Part shown: positions 15,401-24,715 of the stretch, one piece after another | Layout of the letters: the number at the start of each line of letters is the position of its first letter | Numbering within the stretch: the first letter of the stretch is position 1 | Source of the DNA: Bin127 sp965203505 | Lineage (GTDB): Bacteria; Chloroflexota; Dehalococcoidia; Lucifugimonadales; Lucifugimonadaceae | Length of the DNA: 64,000 nucleotides | NCBI GenBank assembly: GCA_965203505.1 | Contig: OZ241880.1 | Coordinates: forward strand, 62,001-126,000 | Reading direction: 5' to 3' | Position numbers and translations under genes: made by a program | The notes under the pieces: generated by a model | Databases searched by the model: none | What the model saw: only the letters and a program-made list of their open reading frames with translations | What the model was told of the DNA's origin: nothing

Positions 15401-16201
15401 TTGAAGATAGCAGTTTGCGCCAAGCAGGTGCCGGACACCGACATCCCACCTTCCCAGTTCAAAGTCGATGAAGCCGATTTGCGAGTCATTCCGCCCGCCG
15501 GAGTACCGCCCATCGTCAACGGCTTTGACATGAACGCCGTCGAAGCCGCGCTGCGCCTACGTGATGCGGGCGTCGATGTTGAGATCGTCATCTTCTCCGT
15601 CGGCACCGGGTTCGCGCTGGATGTGATGAAAAAACCGTTGGCTATCGGAGCAGACAGGCTAGTCCTGATCGACGATGAGGCATCAGAATCTCTGGACGCG
15701 CTCAGCACCGCGAAGGTGCTGGGCACGGCGATCGAACGCGACGAAGGTGCTGATCTTGTATTGGCCGGTCGACAAGCCTCCGACTGGGATCAGGGCCACG
15801 TCCCGATCATGCTCAGCGAATTGATGCGAGTGCCGTTGGTCACCTTGGTAAGGGATCTGAAACTCGGACCGGATGGAGATTCGTTCGAAATAGAGCGCGT
15901 TTCTGAAGGCGGTTTCCAGCGCATCAATTGTCCGAAACCAGCAGTGATGACCGTGACAAACGAGTTAGGTGAAGCGCGTTACGCCAACCTCCGCGGCATC
16001 ATGGCCGCTAGTCGCAAACGTCCAGAAACAATCACCCTCGCCGACCTCGGACTAAGTGACTTAACCCAAAACGGCGCAATCGCGATGACGCGCCTATTCG
16101 TGCCGATGTCGGAATCCAATGTCCAGATTATCGAAGGTGAAGACGACGCCGATTCTGGACGGCTACTGGCGCTCCGGCTACGAGAGGCAAAGTTGATATG
16201 A
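15401..16201 (+). CDS. etfB: Electron transfer flavoprotein subunit beta
   Basis: ETF-beta binds AMP and, with the alpha subunit, carries electrons from acyl-CoA and other flavin dehydrogenases to the quinone pool. The protein begins MKIAVCAKQVPDTDIPP at a TTG codon (15401), with the typical NGFDMNAVEAALRLRD, the recognition-loop area (LAGRQASDWDQGHVP), and the C-terminal block ELGEARYANLRGIMAASRKR. 266 residues is normal. The stop overlaps the etfA start (ATGA at 16198), so the two are translationally coupled. Confidence 0.95.
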   Translation: MKIAVCAKQVPDTDIPPSQFKVDEADLRVIPPAGVPPIVNGFDMNAVEAALRLRDAGVDVEIVIFSVGTGFALDVMKKPLAIGADRLVLIDDEASESLDALSTAKVLGTAIERDEGADLVLAGRQASDWDQGHVPIMLSELMRVPLVTLVRDLKLGPDGDSFEIERVSEGGFQRINCPKPAVMTVTNELGEARYANLRGIMAASRKRPETITLADLGLSDLTQNGAIAMTRLFVPMSESNVQIIEGEDDADSGRLLALRLREAKLI

Positions 16202-17181
16202 GCGACAGTGTTCTCATTATTGGCGAAGTGGTCGATGGTGCGCTGCATCCTACCGTTCGGCAGTTGGTGAATGCCGCCAAAAAAATCGGCGAGGAAGCAT
16301 CGTTGTGTTTGGCTGTTGATGGAGTGTTCGACGATGGTGCGCTTGAGGGCGTGGGTGTTGGCGATGTGATCCTGTTGGAGCATCCGGACGCAGCTTCGGA
16401 TGGAGTTGGCGGGGTCTACTCGCTTTTGACGGATCTGGTACGTGAGGCGGTAGAGCGGTTGTCGCCCAACGTAGTTTTGGTTGCCAAGACGGATGCTGGA
16501 TCGGTGATTTCAGCACGTATAGCGGCTCGGTTTGGTGCCGGTTTGGCTTCGGACTGTATCGATTTGGCGCTGAATGCCGAAGGCAAGGTAGCGGTTACCC
16601 GGCCCGTGCACGGCGGCAGCGCTTTGGCGGTCTATGAGTTTGCCGACGACGGCTTGCAGGTGGTTTCGGTTCGGCCAGGGGCGTTTGAGGCAGTTGAGTC
16701 CAACAACGAGATGCCGGAAGTGGAACGAGTCGACGCCTCGGCCCTCAATACTCATGGTGCAGCCCCCGTTCTGGTTGAAACCGTAGTCGAGGAAAGCGAA
16801 GGGATTCCGCTCGAACAGGCAGACATCGTCGTTTCCGGTGGAAGAGGATTAGGCGGTGCCGAGCCGTTTGACAATCTCCGGGAGTTGTGCGGTTTGCTGG
16901 ATGCGGCGTTGGGCGCGTCTCGAGCAGCCTGCGATGCGGGTTGGATCGATCATTCGCACCAAGTCGGACTCACTGGCAAAAGCATCAGTCCAACGACGTA
17001 CATCACCGTCGGAATATCGGGTGCGAGCCAACACATGGCCGGCTGTTCTTCAGCCCGCAACATCGTCGCCATCGACAAAGATCCAGAAGCCAATATCTTT
17101 TCCCACGCCCGATACGGCGTAGTCGGCGATTGGGCCAAAGTGTTACCAGCATTCACAGCAACTGTCGCCGAACTGGAATGA
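16198..17181 (+). CDS. etfA: Electron transfer flavoprotein subunit alpha
   Basis: ETF-alpha holds the FAD. 327 residues: an N-terminal Rossmann-like part (VLIIGEVVDGALHP...), then the C-terminal FAD domain with VVSGGRGLGGAEPF, GASRAACDAGWIDHSHQVGLTGKSISP, TYITVGISGASQHMAG, and AIDKDPEANIFSHARYGVVGD, all hallmark stretches. It overlaps etfB by 4 bases and is followed 15 bases later by a sulfatase, an unusual third partner. Confidence 0.95.
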   Translation: MSDSVLIIGEVVDGALHPTVRQLVNAAKKIGEEASLCLAVDGVFDDGALEGVGVGDVILLEHPDAASDGVGGVYSLLTDLVREAVERLSPNVVLVAKTDAGSVISARIAARFGAGLASDCIDLALNAEGKVAVTRPVHGGSALAVYEFADDGLQVVSVRPGAFEAVESNNEMPEVERVDASALNTHGAAPVLVETVVEESEGIPLEQADIVVSGGRGLGGAEPFDNLRELCGLLDAALGASRAACDAGWIDHSHQVGLTGKSISPTTYITVGISGASQHMAGCSSARNIVAIDKDPEANIFSHARYGVVGDWAKVLPAFTATVAELE

Positions 17182-17196
17182 GACGGGAGTATCGGC

Positions 17197-18663
17197 ATGA
17201 ATAGCAGCGCGGATCGGCCGAACATCGTATTTCTATTCCCCGACCAGTTCCGCGCCGATTTCGCCGGTTGCTACGGTGCGGACTGGTTACAGACTCCGAA
17301 CATCGATGCCATGGCCAATGCGGGCGTTCGATACACAAACGGTTTCTCGCAATCTCCCGTGTGTGTCCCTGCGCGGACGGCTCTACTTACCGGCGCAAAC
17401 GCGATCAGAAACGGAGTAACCAACAACTCCCAGAATCTCCGTGCCGATTGGCGTGCCGCCGGCATGCAAACGTGGCCTGAAATCTTGAACGACGCAGGTT
17501 ACTACACCGCCGGCATCGGTAAGATGCACTTCTATCCGTGGAACGAGCGCAGAGGATTCCAGTACCGAGTCGTGTGTGAGGACAAGCGATGGTTGCACGT
17601 CAGGGACGACTACTACCACTATCTGAAAAAGCACGGACTGCGGAAGTTGCACGGCGATGAGATGGACGGCTACCACGAGAACAAAGGCGCCGTGCTCCAC
17701 GACATACCGTGGGAGCACTCTTGGGACCGCTTCGTTGGAGCAGAGTCGGTGAAGTTCATCGAGCGATACGGCGGCGAGGGACCCTTCGCTATGATGGTCG
17801 GATTCCCTGGCCCGCACTGCCCGTACGACCCGAACGAACAGTTCCTCAAAGGCGTTGACGAAAGCAAGTTGCCACCGCCAGCACCCGAAGTGGAGGGCCA
17901 CCATCCGAATCTACGCGACACCAATGTCTCAGGCAACAGACGACCTTGGAATGGCGTCGACTACGGTGAATTCCCGGACTCCACGAAATCAACCATCCGG
18001 AAGCACTACTCCGGCTTGGTGCAGCAGATCGACTATGAAGTCGGTGCCATCGTCGACGCGCTCGACCGTCAGGGTTTGTTGGACAACACCTACATCGTCT
18101 TGGCTTCAGACCATGGAGACTACCTAGGCGATCACAACCTCATCGGAAAGGCGTCGTTTTTCGAATCGGCGATCCGGATACCCTTCGTAGCGATGGGACC
18201 CGGCGTCGCAGGCGGTCAAGTGGTCGATGATCTGGTTGAGCTGCGGGATGTGACCGCGACCATGCTTAAATGGGCGGGCATCGAAGAATTGCCGGTGTGG
18301 TACGACGCGATACCTTTGCCGGGCGAGGGTATGCCCGGTGACCGCGGCCGCGACCGGATATTCGGAATGCTGACCGACGGCTGGATGAACTACGATGGCC
18401 GCTTCAAATTGCACCGCTATCGGTCCGGCGAGGCGCTACTTTTCGACATCGACAACGACCCGCAAGAACAGGTCGATTTGCTGAATGACCCGGCGTACTC
18501 AGAGGTACGGCATCGCTTGGAATCAGAACTGTTCACCGAAGTCATGACCTCGATCGAGGCCGCCTCACAAGACCGTCTGGCTCAATACGGCGACATGTCG
18601 CAGGACCCGAGCTTCGGCAAGGAGAGCTGGGAGCGCGCCTATCCACACCCGCCCGTGATGTGA
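17197..18663 (+). CDS. Type I sulfatase (arylsulfatase/choline-sulfatase-like)
   Basis: Hydrolyses sulfate esters using a formylglycine made from Cys in CxPxR. Here it is C56-V-P-A-R60 (SQSPVCVPARTALLTG), with the metal-binding Asp16 (FPDQFRADF) and a second metal site at ASDHGDYLGDH. 488 residues, no signal peptide, so it is probably cytoplasmic, as for choline-sulfatase-like enzymes. ATG 17197, 15 bases after etfA; it probably belongs to the same transcript. The next gene, a thiol-redox lipoprotein, starts about 150 bases later. Substrate unknown; sulfated sugars or osmolytes would fit the neighbouring sugar-acid enzymes. Confidence 0.92.
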   Translation: MNSSADRPNIVFLFPDQFRADFAGCYGADWLQTPNIDAMANAGVRYTNGFSQSPVCVPARTALLTGANAIRNGVTNNSQNLRADWRAAGMQTWPEILNDAGYYTAGIGKMHFYPWNERRGFQYRVVCEDKRWLHVRDDYYHYLKKHGLRKLHGDEMDGYHENKGAVLHDIPWEHSWDRFVGAESVKFIERYGGEGPFAMMVGFPGPHCPYDPNEQFLKGVDESKLPPPAPEVEGHHPNLRDTNVSGNRRPWNGVDYGEFPDSTKSTIRKHYSGLVQQIDYEVGAIVDALDRQGLLDNTYIVLASDHGDYLGDHNLIGKASFFESAIRIPFVAMGPGVAGGQVVDDLVELRDVTATMLKWAGIEELPVWYDAIPLPGEGMPGDRGRDRIFGMLTDGWMNYDGRFKLHRYRSGEALLFDIDNDPQEQVDLLNDPAYSEVRHRLESELFTEVMTSIEAASQDRLAQYGDMSQDPSFGKESWERAYPHPPVM

Positions 18664-18815
18664 CAGGTTGCCTGCCTTTGTTTGGGCTTAGGTAGTTTGA
18701 ACTGCCGAATTTGGCAGCTTTCGATTGTGAACTGCTCTTTCCCGTCTCCCGTCGCATAGGAAAACACACGTTTGGGGCGTTCGTTGGAGCAATTCGGGCA
18801 ATTAGAATTCAACGA

Positions 18816-19622
18816 ATGCTGATCCGGTTTCTTGCCCTCTTCGCCGCTATCGTTCTTGCGGCCGTTTTCGTGGGTTGTGGCGACCGGAGCGATGATCGAG
18901 GTAGTGAAAATGTGTTGACAGCTGAGTTGGTGGTACCTCCCGCCGATCAGGAAACTGTTGAAACCCCAACAGCCACCCGCGTTCCGCCTACCACTACTCC
19001 CGCTCCACTCAAAGCGACTTCGGAGATCTCGAAGGCAGAAGTAACAGATGCGAAACTGAATTTGAGCGTCACCAACAGGGGCTACAACGCGATGGGCAGC
19101 GACGACGCACCGATCACGATGTTCGAATTCTCCGATTTCCTTTGACCGCACTGCGGAAGTTGGCACCGCGGGACGGTTGCCCAGATGCGCGATACATATA
19201 TCGCCGAGGGACTAGTGAAATCGATCTACTTCCACTTCCCGATACTGGCACAGGAGTCGGCCATCGCAGCGGAATACGCGGAGTGTGCCGGCGAACAAGG
19301 CTCAGAACATTTCTGGGGTTATGTAGACGCCGTATACGAGCATCAGTCTGAGATCTCAGAGCAGATGTTGGGAGGACTGGCGTGGGAGTTAGACGTCGAA
19401 ACCGATGCGATGAACGAGTGTCTTGTATCGGGCAAGCACAATACGACGTGGCAAATCGACCGAGCCCGCGGCGAAGCTATGGGAGTCCAATCAACCCCCA
19501 CGATATTCCTCGCCTATCTGGACAAAGATGGCGAGCAGGTGCGGCTTCAGTTCAGAGGTGCGAGAGATTTCGATAACATGTCTCAGATATTGGACGCGAT
19601 CTTGAGGGAGATCCAGCAATGA
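18816..19622 (+). CDS. DsbA-like thioredoxin-fold lipoprotein, selenocysteine-containing (TGA = Sec110)
   Basis: A predicted extracytoplasmic thiol oxidoreductase. From ATG 18816 the protein has a lipoprotein signal (hydrophobic stretch, then VFVGC with Cys21), a Thr/Pro-rich linker (about 35-70), then a DsbA/thioredoxin-fold domain: DAPITMFEFSDFL, in-frame TGA at 19143-19145, PHCGSW. DsbA-type proteins read FSDFxCPxC here, so TGA replaces the first Cys of CxxC, giving U110-P-H-C113. The frame continues without a stop through the family's cis-Pro loop (QSTPTIFL) to 19622, 268 residues. A bSECIS-like stem-loop lies at 19162-19181. The stop overlaps the next gene's ATG. A conventional caller would split this into two pieces. 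Confidence 0.88.
19162..19181 (+). promoter_or_regulatory. Putative bacterial SECIS element of the DsbA-like gene
   Basis: GGCACCG (19162-19168) pairs with CGGTTGCC (19174-19181), with one bulged T at 19177, around the loop CGGGA. The loop starts 23 bases after the TGA and has G at position 2, within the known bSECIS range. A competing 6-bp stem at 19151-19171 is possible. Confidence 0.65.
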
Positions 19623-20785
19623 AGATAACGAAAATAACGCCTTACCTGATCTCGGCACCATCGCCGTTTCTGGCAACCGCGGAAGACACGAACCGGGTGG
19701 CCAGAAACAGGGAATATCTCTTTGTCGAGGTGAACACCGATGAGGGGGTCACGGGCTGGGGCGAGGTGACGGGAACTAGGGAACAGGCGAATCGCGGGGT
19801 GGCTTCGTTGATCAACCATGTCTCAGACCTTCTCGAAGGGGATGATCCCAAAAACATTGAAAAAATCTGGCACAAGGTCTTCCGCCACTTCACTTACATG
19901 GGATCTCGGGGCGCGACAACGAGCGCTATTTCGGGAATCGACATCGCGCTGTGGGACATTCGCGGCAAGGTTTTGGGCGTGCCGGTGTACGAGCTGCTTG
20001 GAGGCCCGGTGCGTGACGCGGTGGATGTCTACTGTCACCCTAACGATGGTGTATCTGCTGATGAACTGGCTCAGCACTGCAAAGCGATTGTGGCGACGGG
20101 TCAGACTTCGATCAAGACCGACCCTTGGTATCCGCATCATCCAGATGAGATCGACGGCTACATGTCGGGCAAGCTGACGGATGAAGCTGTGAATGGCGGC
20201 GTGGAGCGCATCGCAATGGCGCGCGAAGCGGTCGGCCCGGACATCGAGATCTTGATTGACAACCACGCCCGTTTCGACGTCCCCACGGCGATACGTTTGG
20301 CGAAGTCGTTGGAGCCGTACAACATCTTCTGGTTCGAGGAGCCGGTCGGCGTGGAGTCGAACGCGGCGTTGAAGCAGGTTCGGGATGCTACCAACGTTCC
20401 GATCTGCGTCGGTGAGCGGATTCACACTCGGTGGGAGTTCGTACCGATCCTCGAGCAAGGGCTGGCGGACTTCATCATGCCCGACATTACCTGGACCGGC
20501 GGCATATCCGAGCTGAAGAAGATCTGCACGCAGGCCGAGGCATATTACATACCGGTTTCCCCACACGACGCGAGCGGTCCCATCAACGTGATTTCGGGCG
20601 CACAGGTGATGATCACCGTCCCGAACTGTTACCGAGTGGAGACGATGCGGGCCGATTTAAGTGCGTACAACGTGCTGATGGACGTGCCGCTTGATATTCG
20701 CGGCGACAAGATCTACCTCGATCCCGACCGCCCCGGAATCGGCATCGAAATGGACAAGGAATACCTGCAGGCACATTTGGTTTAG
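19619..20785 (+). CDS. Enolase-superfamily enzyme (galactonate-dehydratase-like), copy 2
   Basis: 388 residues, ATG overlapping the DsbA-like stop (ATGA). Starts MKITKITPYLISAP; family blocks are VTGWGEVTG, the capping-domain GIDIALWDIRGK and YELLGGPVRD, SIKTDPW with the barrel Lys, ILIDNHARFD, FWFEEPV, VGERIHTRW and VSPHDASGP. These fit Mg2+-dependent sugar-acid dehydratases of the galactonate/mannonate type. Translational coupling to a selenoprotein thiol oxidoreductase is unexpected, because this enzyme has no signal peptide while the partner is exported. It resembles the gene at 52398 (VTGWGE, AIDIALWDIKGK, LLGGPVR, ICVGERxxTRW) more than copy 1. Confidence 0.92.
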   Translation: MKITKITPYLISAPSPFLATAEDTNRVARNREYLFVEVNTDEGVTGWGEVTGTREQANRGVASLINHVSDLLEGDDPKNIEKIWHKVFRHFTYMGSRGATTSAISGIDIALWDIRGKVLGVPVYELLGGPVRDAVDVYCHPNDGVSADELAQHCKAIVATGQTSIKTDPWYPHHPDEIDGYMSGKLTDEAVNGGVERIAMAREAVGPDIEILIDNHARFDVPTAIRLAKSLEPYNIFWFEEPVGVESNAALKQVRDATNVPICVGERIHTRWEFVPILEQGLADFIMPDITWTGGISELKKICTQAEAYYIPVSPHDASGPINVISGAQVMITVPNCYRVETMRADLSAYNVLMDVPLDIRGDKIYLDPDRPGIGIEMDKEYLQAHLV

Positions 20786-20988
20786 GCAACGGAGACGGAA
20801 ACTCACCGCGCCCACTGACAACTCGTCCTCCAATACCACCTCTAGACTTCGGATTTCACCGGAATGACGGGGTTTTACGGTGGCCTCACGGAAGGAAGAA
20901 GCACATCGATGTGACTCCTAACTTCGATTGATTGGACGTCGCGTGGTATTAATCGATTCATGATCGAATTTCGAAGTTGCGAGAGCCG

Positions 20989-23475
20989 ATGGACGTGACT
21001 GGCCCGGCGATTGAACAGCAGACTAGGACGCTGCTCAACGTTCTGAAGCTTGAGGCCAAGTACGGCTTCAACAATAGCGCCGTTGTTGGCGGCGGCCTCG
21101 ATGGGATGTGGCCGAATTTGGGTCAGGTCGCTGGTTTGGTACGAAATCTGCCACCGATGAGTGGTCGGCGGTACGCGTCGATGTCGCAGCAAGAACGGCG
21201 AACTTGGAGCGATGCCGCCATGCGTAAACTCGGCGGCGGTCAATTTCAAGCAAGTAACGCCCGACCAAAACCAAGGCAACTCAGACGGAGAACCCAAAAC
21301 GGTCGGACACGTCCAGCAGTTCGACGGCCGCTGAGTTTACAGACGCGAATCGAGGCGTTGCCGTTTCTACACCCGGCGACCAAGCGAGCGTTGGAATCTC
21401 TTGAACTCAACACGTTGCGCGACGCTTTATGGCATTTCCCGCTTCGCATGATCGATTACACGAAACGATCAAACATCGTCGACTTGCGCCCGGGCGAGGA
21501 AGCAACCGTTGAAGGCGATGTTGTGAGTTCGGAAACGAATCGTTTTGCAGGCCGCGGTGGCTTGGCACGAGTGCGGATCAGAGATGGAACTGGTTTTTTG
21601 ACGATCACTTGGTTCAACATGCCATACATGGCGACGCGGTGGCAGAACGGTGATCGGATCGTGGTTAGCGGGAAGGTCGGAGAATATCGTGGGCGTCCGA
21701 CTATGGAAAATCCGGAGTATGACGATGTGACGCGGGGCGGAAAAACTAATCAACGAGGGTTTATACATGCTGGTGCACTAGTGCCCGTATATCCGTTGAC
21801 CGCTGGGTTGAACCAACGCACCGTTAGGAACGGCGTGATGCAGTGCCTTGATAATGGACTGCGCTTCGTTGAGGAGACGCTCGCGCAAGATACCCGGGCC
21901 AGTAACGATTTAATGCCTTTGGCAGACGCTATCGAGGCTATGCATCGTCCAATGGCGGAGCGTCAGCAGTGGATTGCAATCAGACGTTTGGCCTTCGACG
22001 AATTTCTGTACAACCAAATTGCAGCGATCCGTCGGCGAACCCGGTGGCGTGATTCAGTGACAGCGGTTCGCCTGACCCCGGACCGAACTTTGGCAGCGGA
22101 GTTTGTTTCGTCGCTCGGATTCGAGCTCACGATGGATCAACGCGAGAGTTTGGACACGATCCTCGGCGATATGGGTTCAGACTATCCGATGGCCAGATTG
22201 CTGCAAGGCGAAGTCGGGAGCGGCAAGACGGTGGTGGCGATCGCGGCTATGTTGTCCGCTTCCGGAGTGAACGGCAAACAGTCAGCGCTGATGGCCCCCA
22301 CCGAGGTTCTAGCCGAGCAACACTTCATAAGCATGTTGGAGCAATTGAAATGTCGCGAAGGTTTGAGTGGATATGATCCCGTCTACGAATCGCCGTCGTA
22401 TCACATCGAGAGTCGCGGCAGGTGTCTGCGCCTGGGTTTGCTGACGGGTAGCTTGGGGCAGCGCGAGAAACGTACGGTGCAGAAGATGTGTGCCCAGGGT
22501 GAGTTAGATCTGGTAGTGGGTACGCACGCACTGTTGCAGGAAGCGGTAGATTTCGACGATTTGGCGCTAGTCGTGGTGGACGAGCAGCAGAGATTTGGCA
22601 CCGAGCAACGTGCGGTGTTGACTAGCAGGTCGCCGCGACCGCACATGTTGGCAATGTCAGCGACGCCCATACCGCGTACATTGCACATGACGATGTACGG
22701 CGAGATGGAACTCTCTACACTTCGTGCGATGCCCCGGGGACGAAACCCAATCGAGACTCGATGGGCTCAGACGCCGTTCGATGTGGCAGAAGCGTACGCG
22801 ACGATTCAAAACGAAGCGAAACGGGGGCGACAAGCGTTCGTTGTGTGTCCGTTAATAGATCCATCTGAGAACGTCGCCGGAGCATCGGCCCGCGTCGAGT
22901 TTGAACGGTTGACTCGGCGGGAGTTTCCTGACTTGAACGTCGGATTGTTGCATGGCAGGATGAATCTGGCGGAGAAGCAGTCAGTGATGGATGCTTTTCG
23001 TCAACGCGAGATCGATGTCTTGGTCGCGACACCGGTTATCGAGGTCGGCGTAGATGTGCCTAACGCTACGGTGATGATGATCATGACCGCGGACCATTTC
23101 GGGTTGTCTCAGTTGCATCAGATACGCGGCCGTGTTGGTCGAGGTCGGCATAGCGGCGTTTGCATTTTGGTTTCCGATGCCGACAGTGAGATCGCTCAAG
23201 AACGAATAAAGGCGGTGGTGCAGAATCTAGACGGTTTCGATCTGGCGAGGAAGGACTTGGAAATCCGAGGCCCTGGTAGGAACCTGGCTGAGGTTCAGAG
23301 CGGATGGAGCGGGTGGCGATTCGCCAGATTCGACGATATGGAGATGTTGGGGCGGGCGCGTTCTACGGCTGAAGATCTGCTTGCAGATGATTTCGATTTG
23401 AAGAAGCCCGAGAATCAGGCGCTGAAGAGTGAAGCGTTAAGGGTGATTGGCAGATCGGTATCGAGGTTTGCCTAA
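20989..23475 (+). CDS. recG: ATP-dependent DNA helicase RecG
   Basis: RecG remodels stalled replication forks and branched DNA. Start ATG 20989 (TTG 20977 also in frame). An N-terminal ~115-residue extension, basic toward its end (PKPRQLRRRTQNGRTR), precedes the wedge/OB domain (TLRDALWHFPLRMIDYTKR...GEEATVEGDV). Then come helicase motifs: GEVGSGKT near residue 406, MAPTEVLAEQH, VVDEQQRFG (DEQQ instead of the usual DEQH), MSATPIPRT, and the motor-2 blocks ATPVIEVGVDVPNATVM and QIRGRVGRG. Length about 828 is in the family's upper range. Confidence 0.95.
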   Translation: MDVTGPAIEQQTRTLLNVLKLEAKYGFNNSAVVGGGLDGMWPNLGQVAGLVRNLPPMSGRRYASMSQQERRTWSDAAMRKLGGGQFQASNARPKPRQLRRRTQNGRTRPAVRRPLSLQTRIEALPFLHPATKRALESLELNTLRDALWHFPLRMIDYTKRSNIVDLRPGEEATVEGDVVSSETNRFAGRGGLARVRIRDGTGFLTITWFNMPYMATRWQNGDRIVVSGKVGEYRGRPTMENPEYDDVTRGGKTNQRGFIHAGALVPVYPLTAGLNQRTVRNGVMQCLDNGLRFVEETLAQDTRASNDLMPLADAIEAMHRPMAERQQWIAIRRLAFDEFLYNQIAAIRRRTRWRDSVTAVRLTPDRTLAAEFVSSLGFELTMDQRESLDTILGDMGSDYPMARLLQGEVGSGKTVVAIAAMLSASGVNGKQSALMAPTEVLAEQHFISMLEQLKCREGLSGYDPVYESPSYHIESRGRCLRLGLLTGSLGQREKRTVQKMCAQGELDLVVGTHALLQEAVDFDDLALVVVDEQQRFGTEQRAVLTSRSPRPHMLAMSATPIPRTLHMTMYGEMELSTLRAMPRGRNPIETRWAQTPFDVAEAYATIQNEAKRGRQAFVVCPLIDPSENVAGASARVEFERLTRREFPDLNVGLLHGRMNLAEKQSVMDAFRQREIDVLVATPVIEVGVDVPNATVMMIMTADHFGLSQLHQIRGRVGRGRHSGVCILVSDADSEIAQERIKAVVQNLDGFDLARKDLEIRGPGRNLAEVQSGWSGWRFARFDDMEMLGRARSTAEDLLADDFDLKKPENQALKSEALRVIGRSVSRFA

Positions 23476-23535
23476 TCAAGGCTTGGTGCGATGATCGACG
23501 AGGTGGGTTGAATGCGAACGATTAGCATTTGATTC

Positions 23536-24696
23536 ATGCCTTCAATCGTTCAAGCGCCCGTTTCCGAAAAACCGATCCTCCTTGATTTCTCGCGGGCGGA
23601 ACTGGAGCGCGAGGTCGTTGATGTCCTAGGTCAATCGCGATTTCGGGCGCGACAGATCTGGCAGGCGCTTCACCGGGAGTGCATATCGGATTTCAATGCG
23701 GTAACCACGTTGCCCAAGGCGTTGCGGAGTCAGCTTTCTGAGCGCTATGCCGCCGATCCACTCGCCAACGTCATGCATCTGAAGTCCAAAGATGGATCGA
23801 CAGACAAAGCCCTGTTTCGGTTGCAGGATGGAGAACTCGTCGAAACGGTCTTAATGCGTTACGTTGCGGACGGACATCGCAAAGCGCGGAAAACGGTCTG
23901 CGTGTCGACACAAGCGGGATGCGCCCTTGGCTGCACGTTCTGCGCGACCGGGCAGCAGGGCTTCCGCCGGCAACTGACGACGGGCGAGATCATCGCTCAG
24001 ATCACATTCATGCAGCGAACTGCGATGGAAGAGGATCGTGCGGAGGTGGCAGAAGGCAAACGCGAACGCGGCAGCTTGCAAGGCGTGACCAACGTTGTGT
24101 TCATGGGGATGGGCGAACCGCTGGCGAACTACGAGAACACGATGGCGGCAATTCGGGCTATCAACGATGCGCACGGGTTGGCGATCGGTGCCCGCCACAT
24201 CACCCTGTCCACAGTCGGTCTCGCTCCTCAAATCTTGCAGTTGGCAGGCGAAGATTTACAAATCAACTTGGCTGTATCGTTGCATGCCCCCGACGACGCG
24301 ACGCGTTCGGAAACGATGCCCATCAACCGTCGTTACCCGATCTCGGTATTGCTGGATGCTTGCCGCCAGTACGTTGCACGAACCGACCGAAGAATCTTCT
24401 TCGAGTACGTGTTGCTAAAGGGACAGAACGACCGAGTAGCGCACGCTCGGAAGTTGGGCGGATTGCTGACCGGTATGCTGTGTCATGTGAACCTGATACC
24501 TGTCAATCCGACGTCTGAAGGCCCGTACGAGCGGACGAGTCGGGGTGAGGCAGAGGTGTTTCAAAAGGAACTAAGACGGTACGGGGTGCCTTCAACGGTG
24601 CGAATGGAGAAGGGGATCGATATCGACGCCGGTTGTGGGCAGTTGCGGGCCAGAGTTGTGGATAACGATGCTCTGGGCGTGCGTTCGGTCGATTGA
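23536..24696 (+). CDS. rlmN: 23S rRNA (adenine2503-C2) / tRNA methyltransferase RlmN
   Basis: A radical-SAM enzyme that methylates A2503 of 23S rRNA and A37 of some tRNAs. Radical-SAM cysteines are C129-x3-C133-x2-C136 (CALGCTFC). The methyl-carrying Cys is Cys367 in DAGCGQL. Other blocks are VFMGMGEPLANYENTM, HITLSTVGLAP and NLAVSLHAPDD. 386 residues, normal. An insertion of acidic/basic residues after QITFMQRTA (about 160-175) is longer than in many homologues. Convergent with the gene at 24716 with only 19 bases between stops. Confidence 0.97.
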   Translation: MPSIVQAPVSEKPILLDFSRAELEREVVDVLGQSRFRARQIWQALHRECISDFNAVTTLPKALRSQLSERYAADPLANVMHLKSKDGSTDKALFRLQDGELVETVLMRYVADGHRKARKTVCVSTQAGCALGCTFCATGQQGFRRQLTTGEIIAQITFMQRTAMEEDRAEVAEGKRERGSLQGVTNVVFMGMGEPLANYENTMAAIRAINDAHGLAIGARHITLSTVGLAPQILQLAGEDLQINLAVSLHAPDDATRSETMPINRRYPISVLLDACRQYVARTDRRIFFEYVLLKGQNDRVAHARKLGGLLTGMLCHVNLIPVNPTSEGPYERTSRGEAEVFQKELRRYGVPSTVRMEKGIDIDAGCGQLRARVVDNDALGVRSVD

Positions 24697-24715
24697 GCCC
24701 AAACGCTCGGGGCGG

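Noticed and set aside
14269..15726. 485-residue version of the acidic protein
   Set aside because: The upstream part is the antisense shadow of etfB; the signal-anchor Met at 15231 is the natural start.
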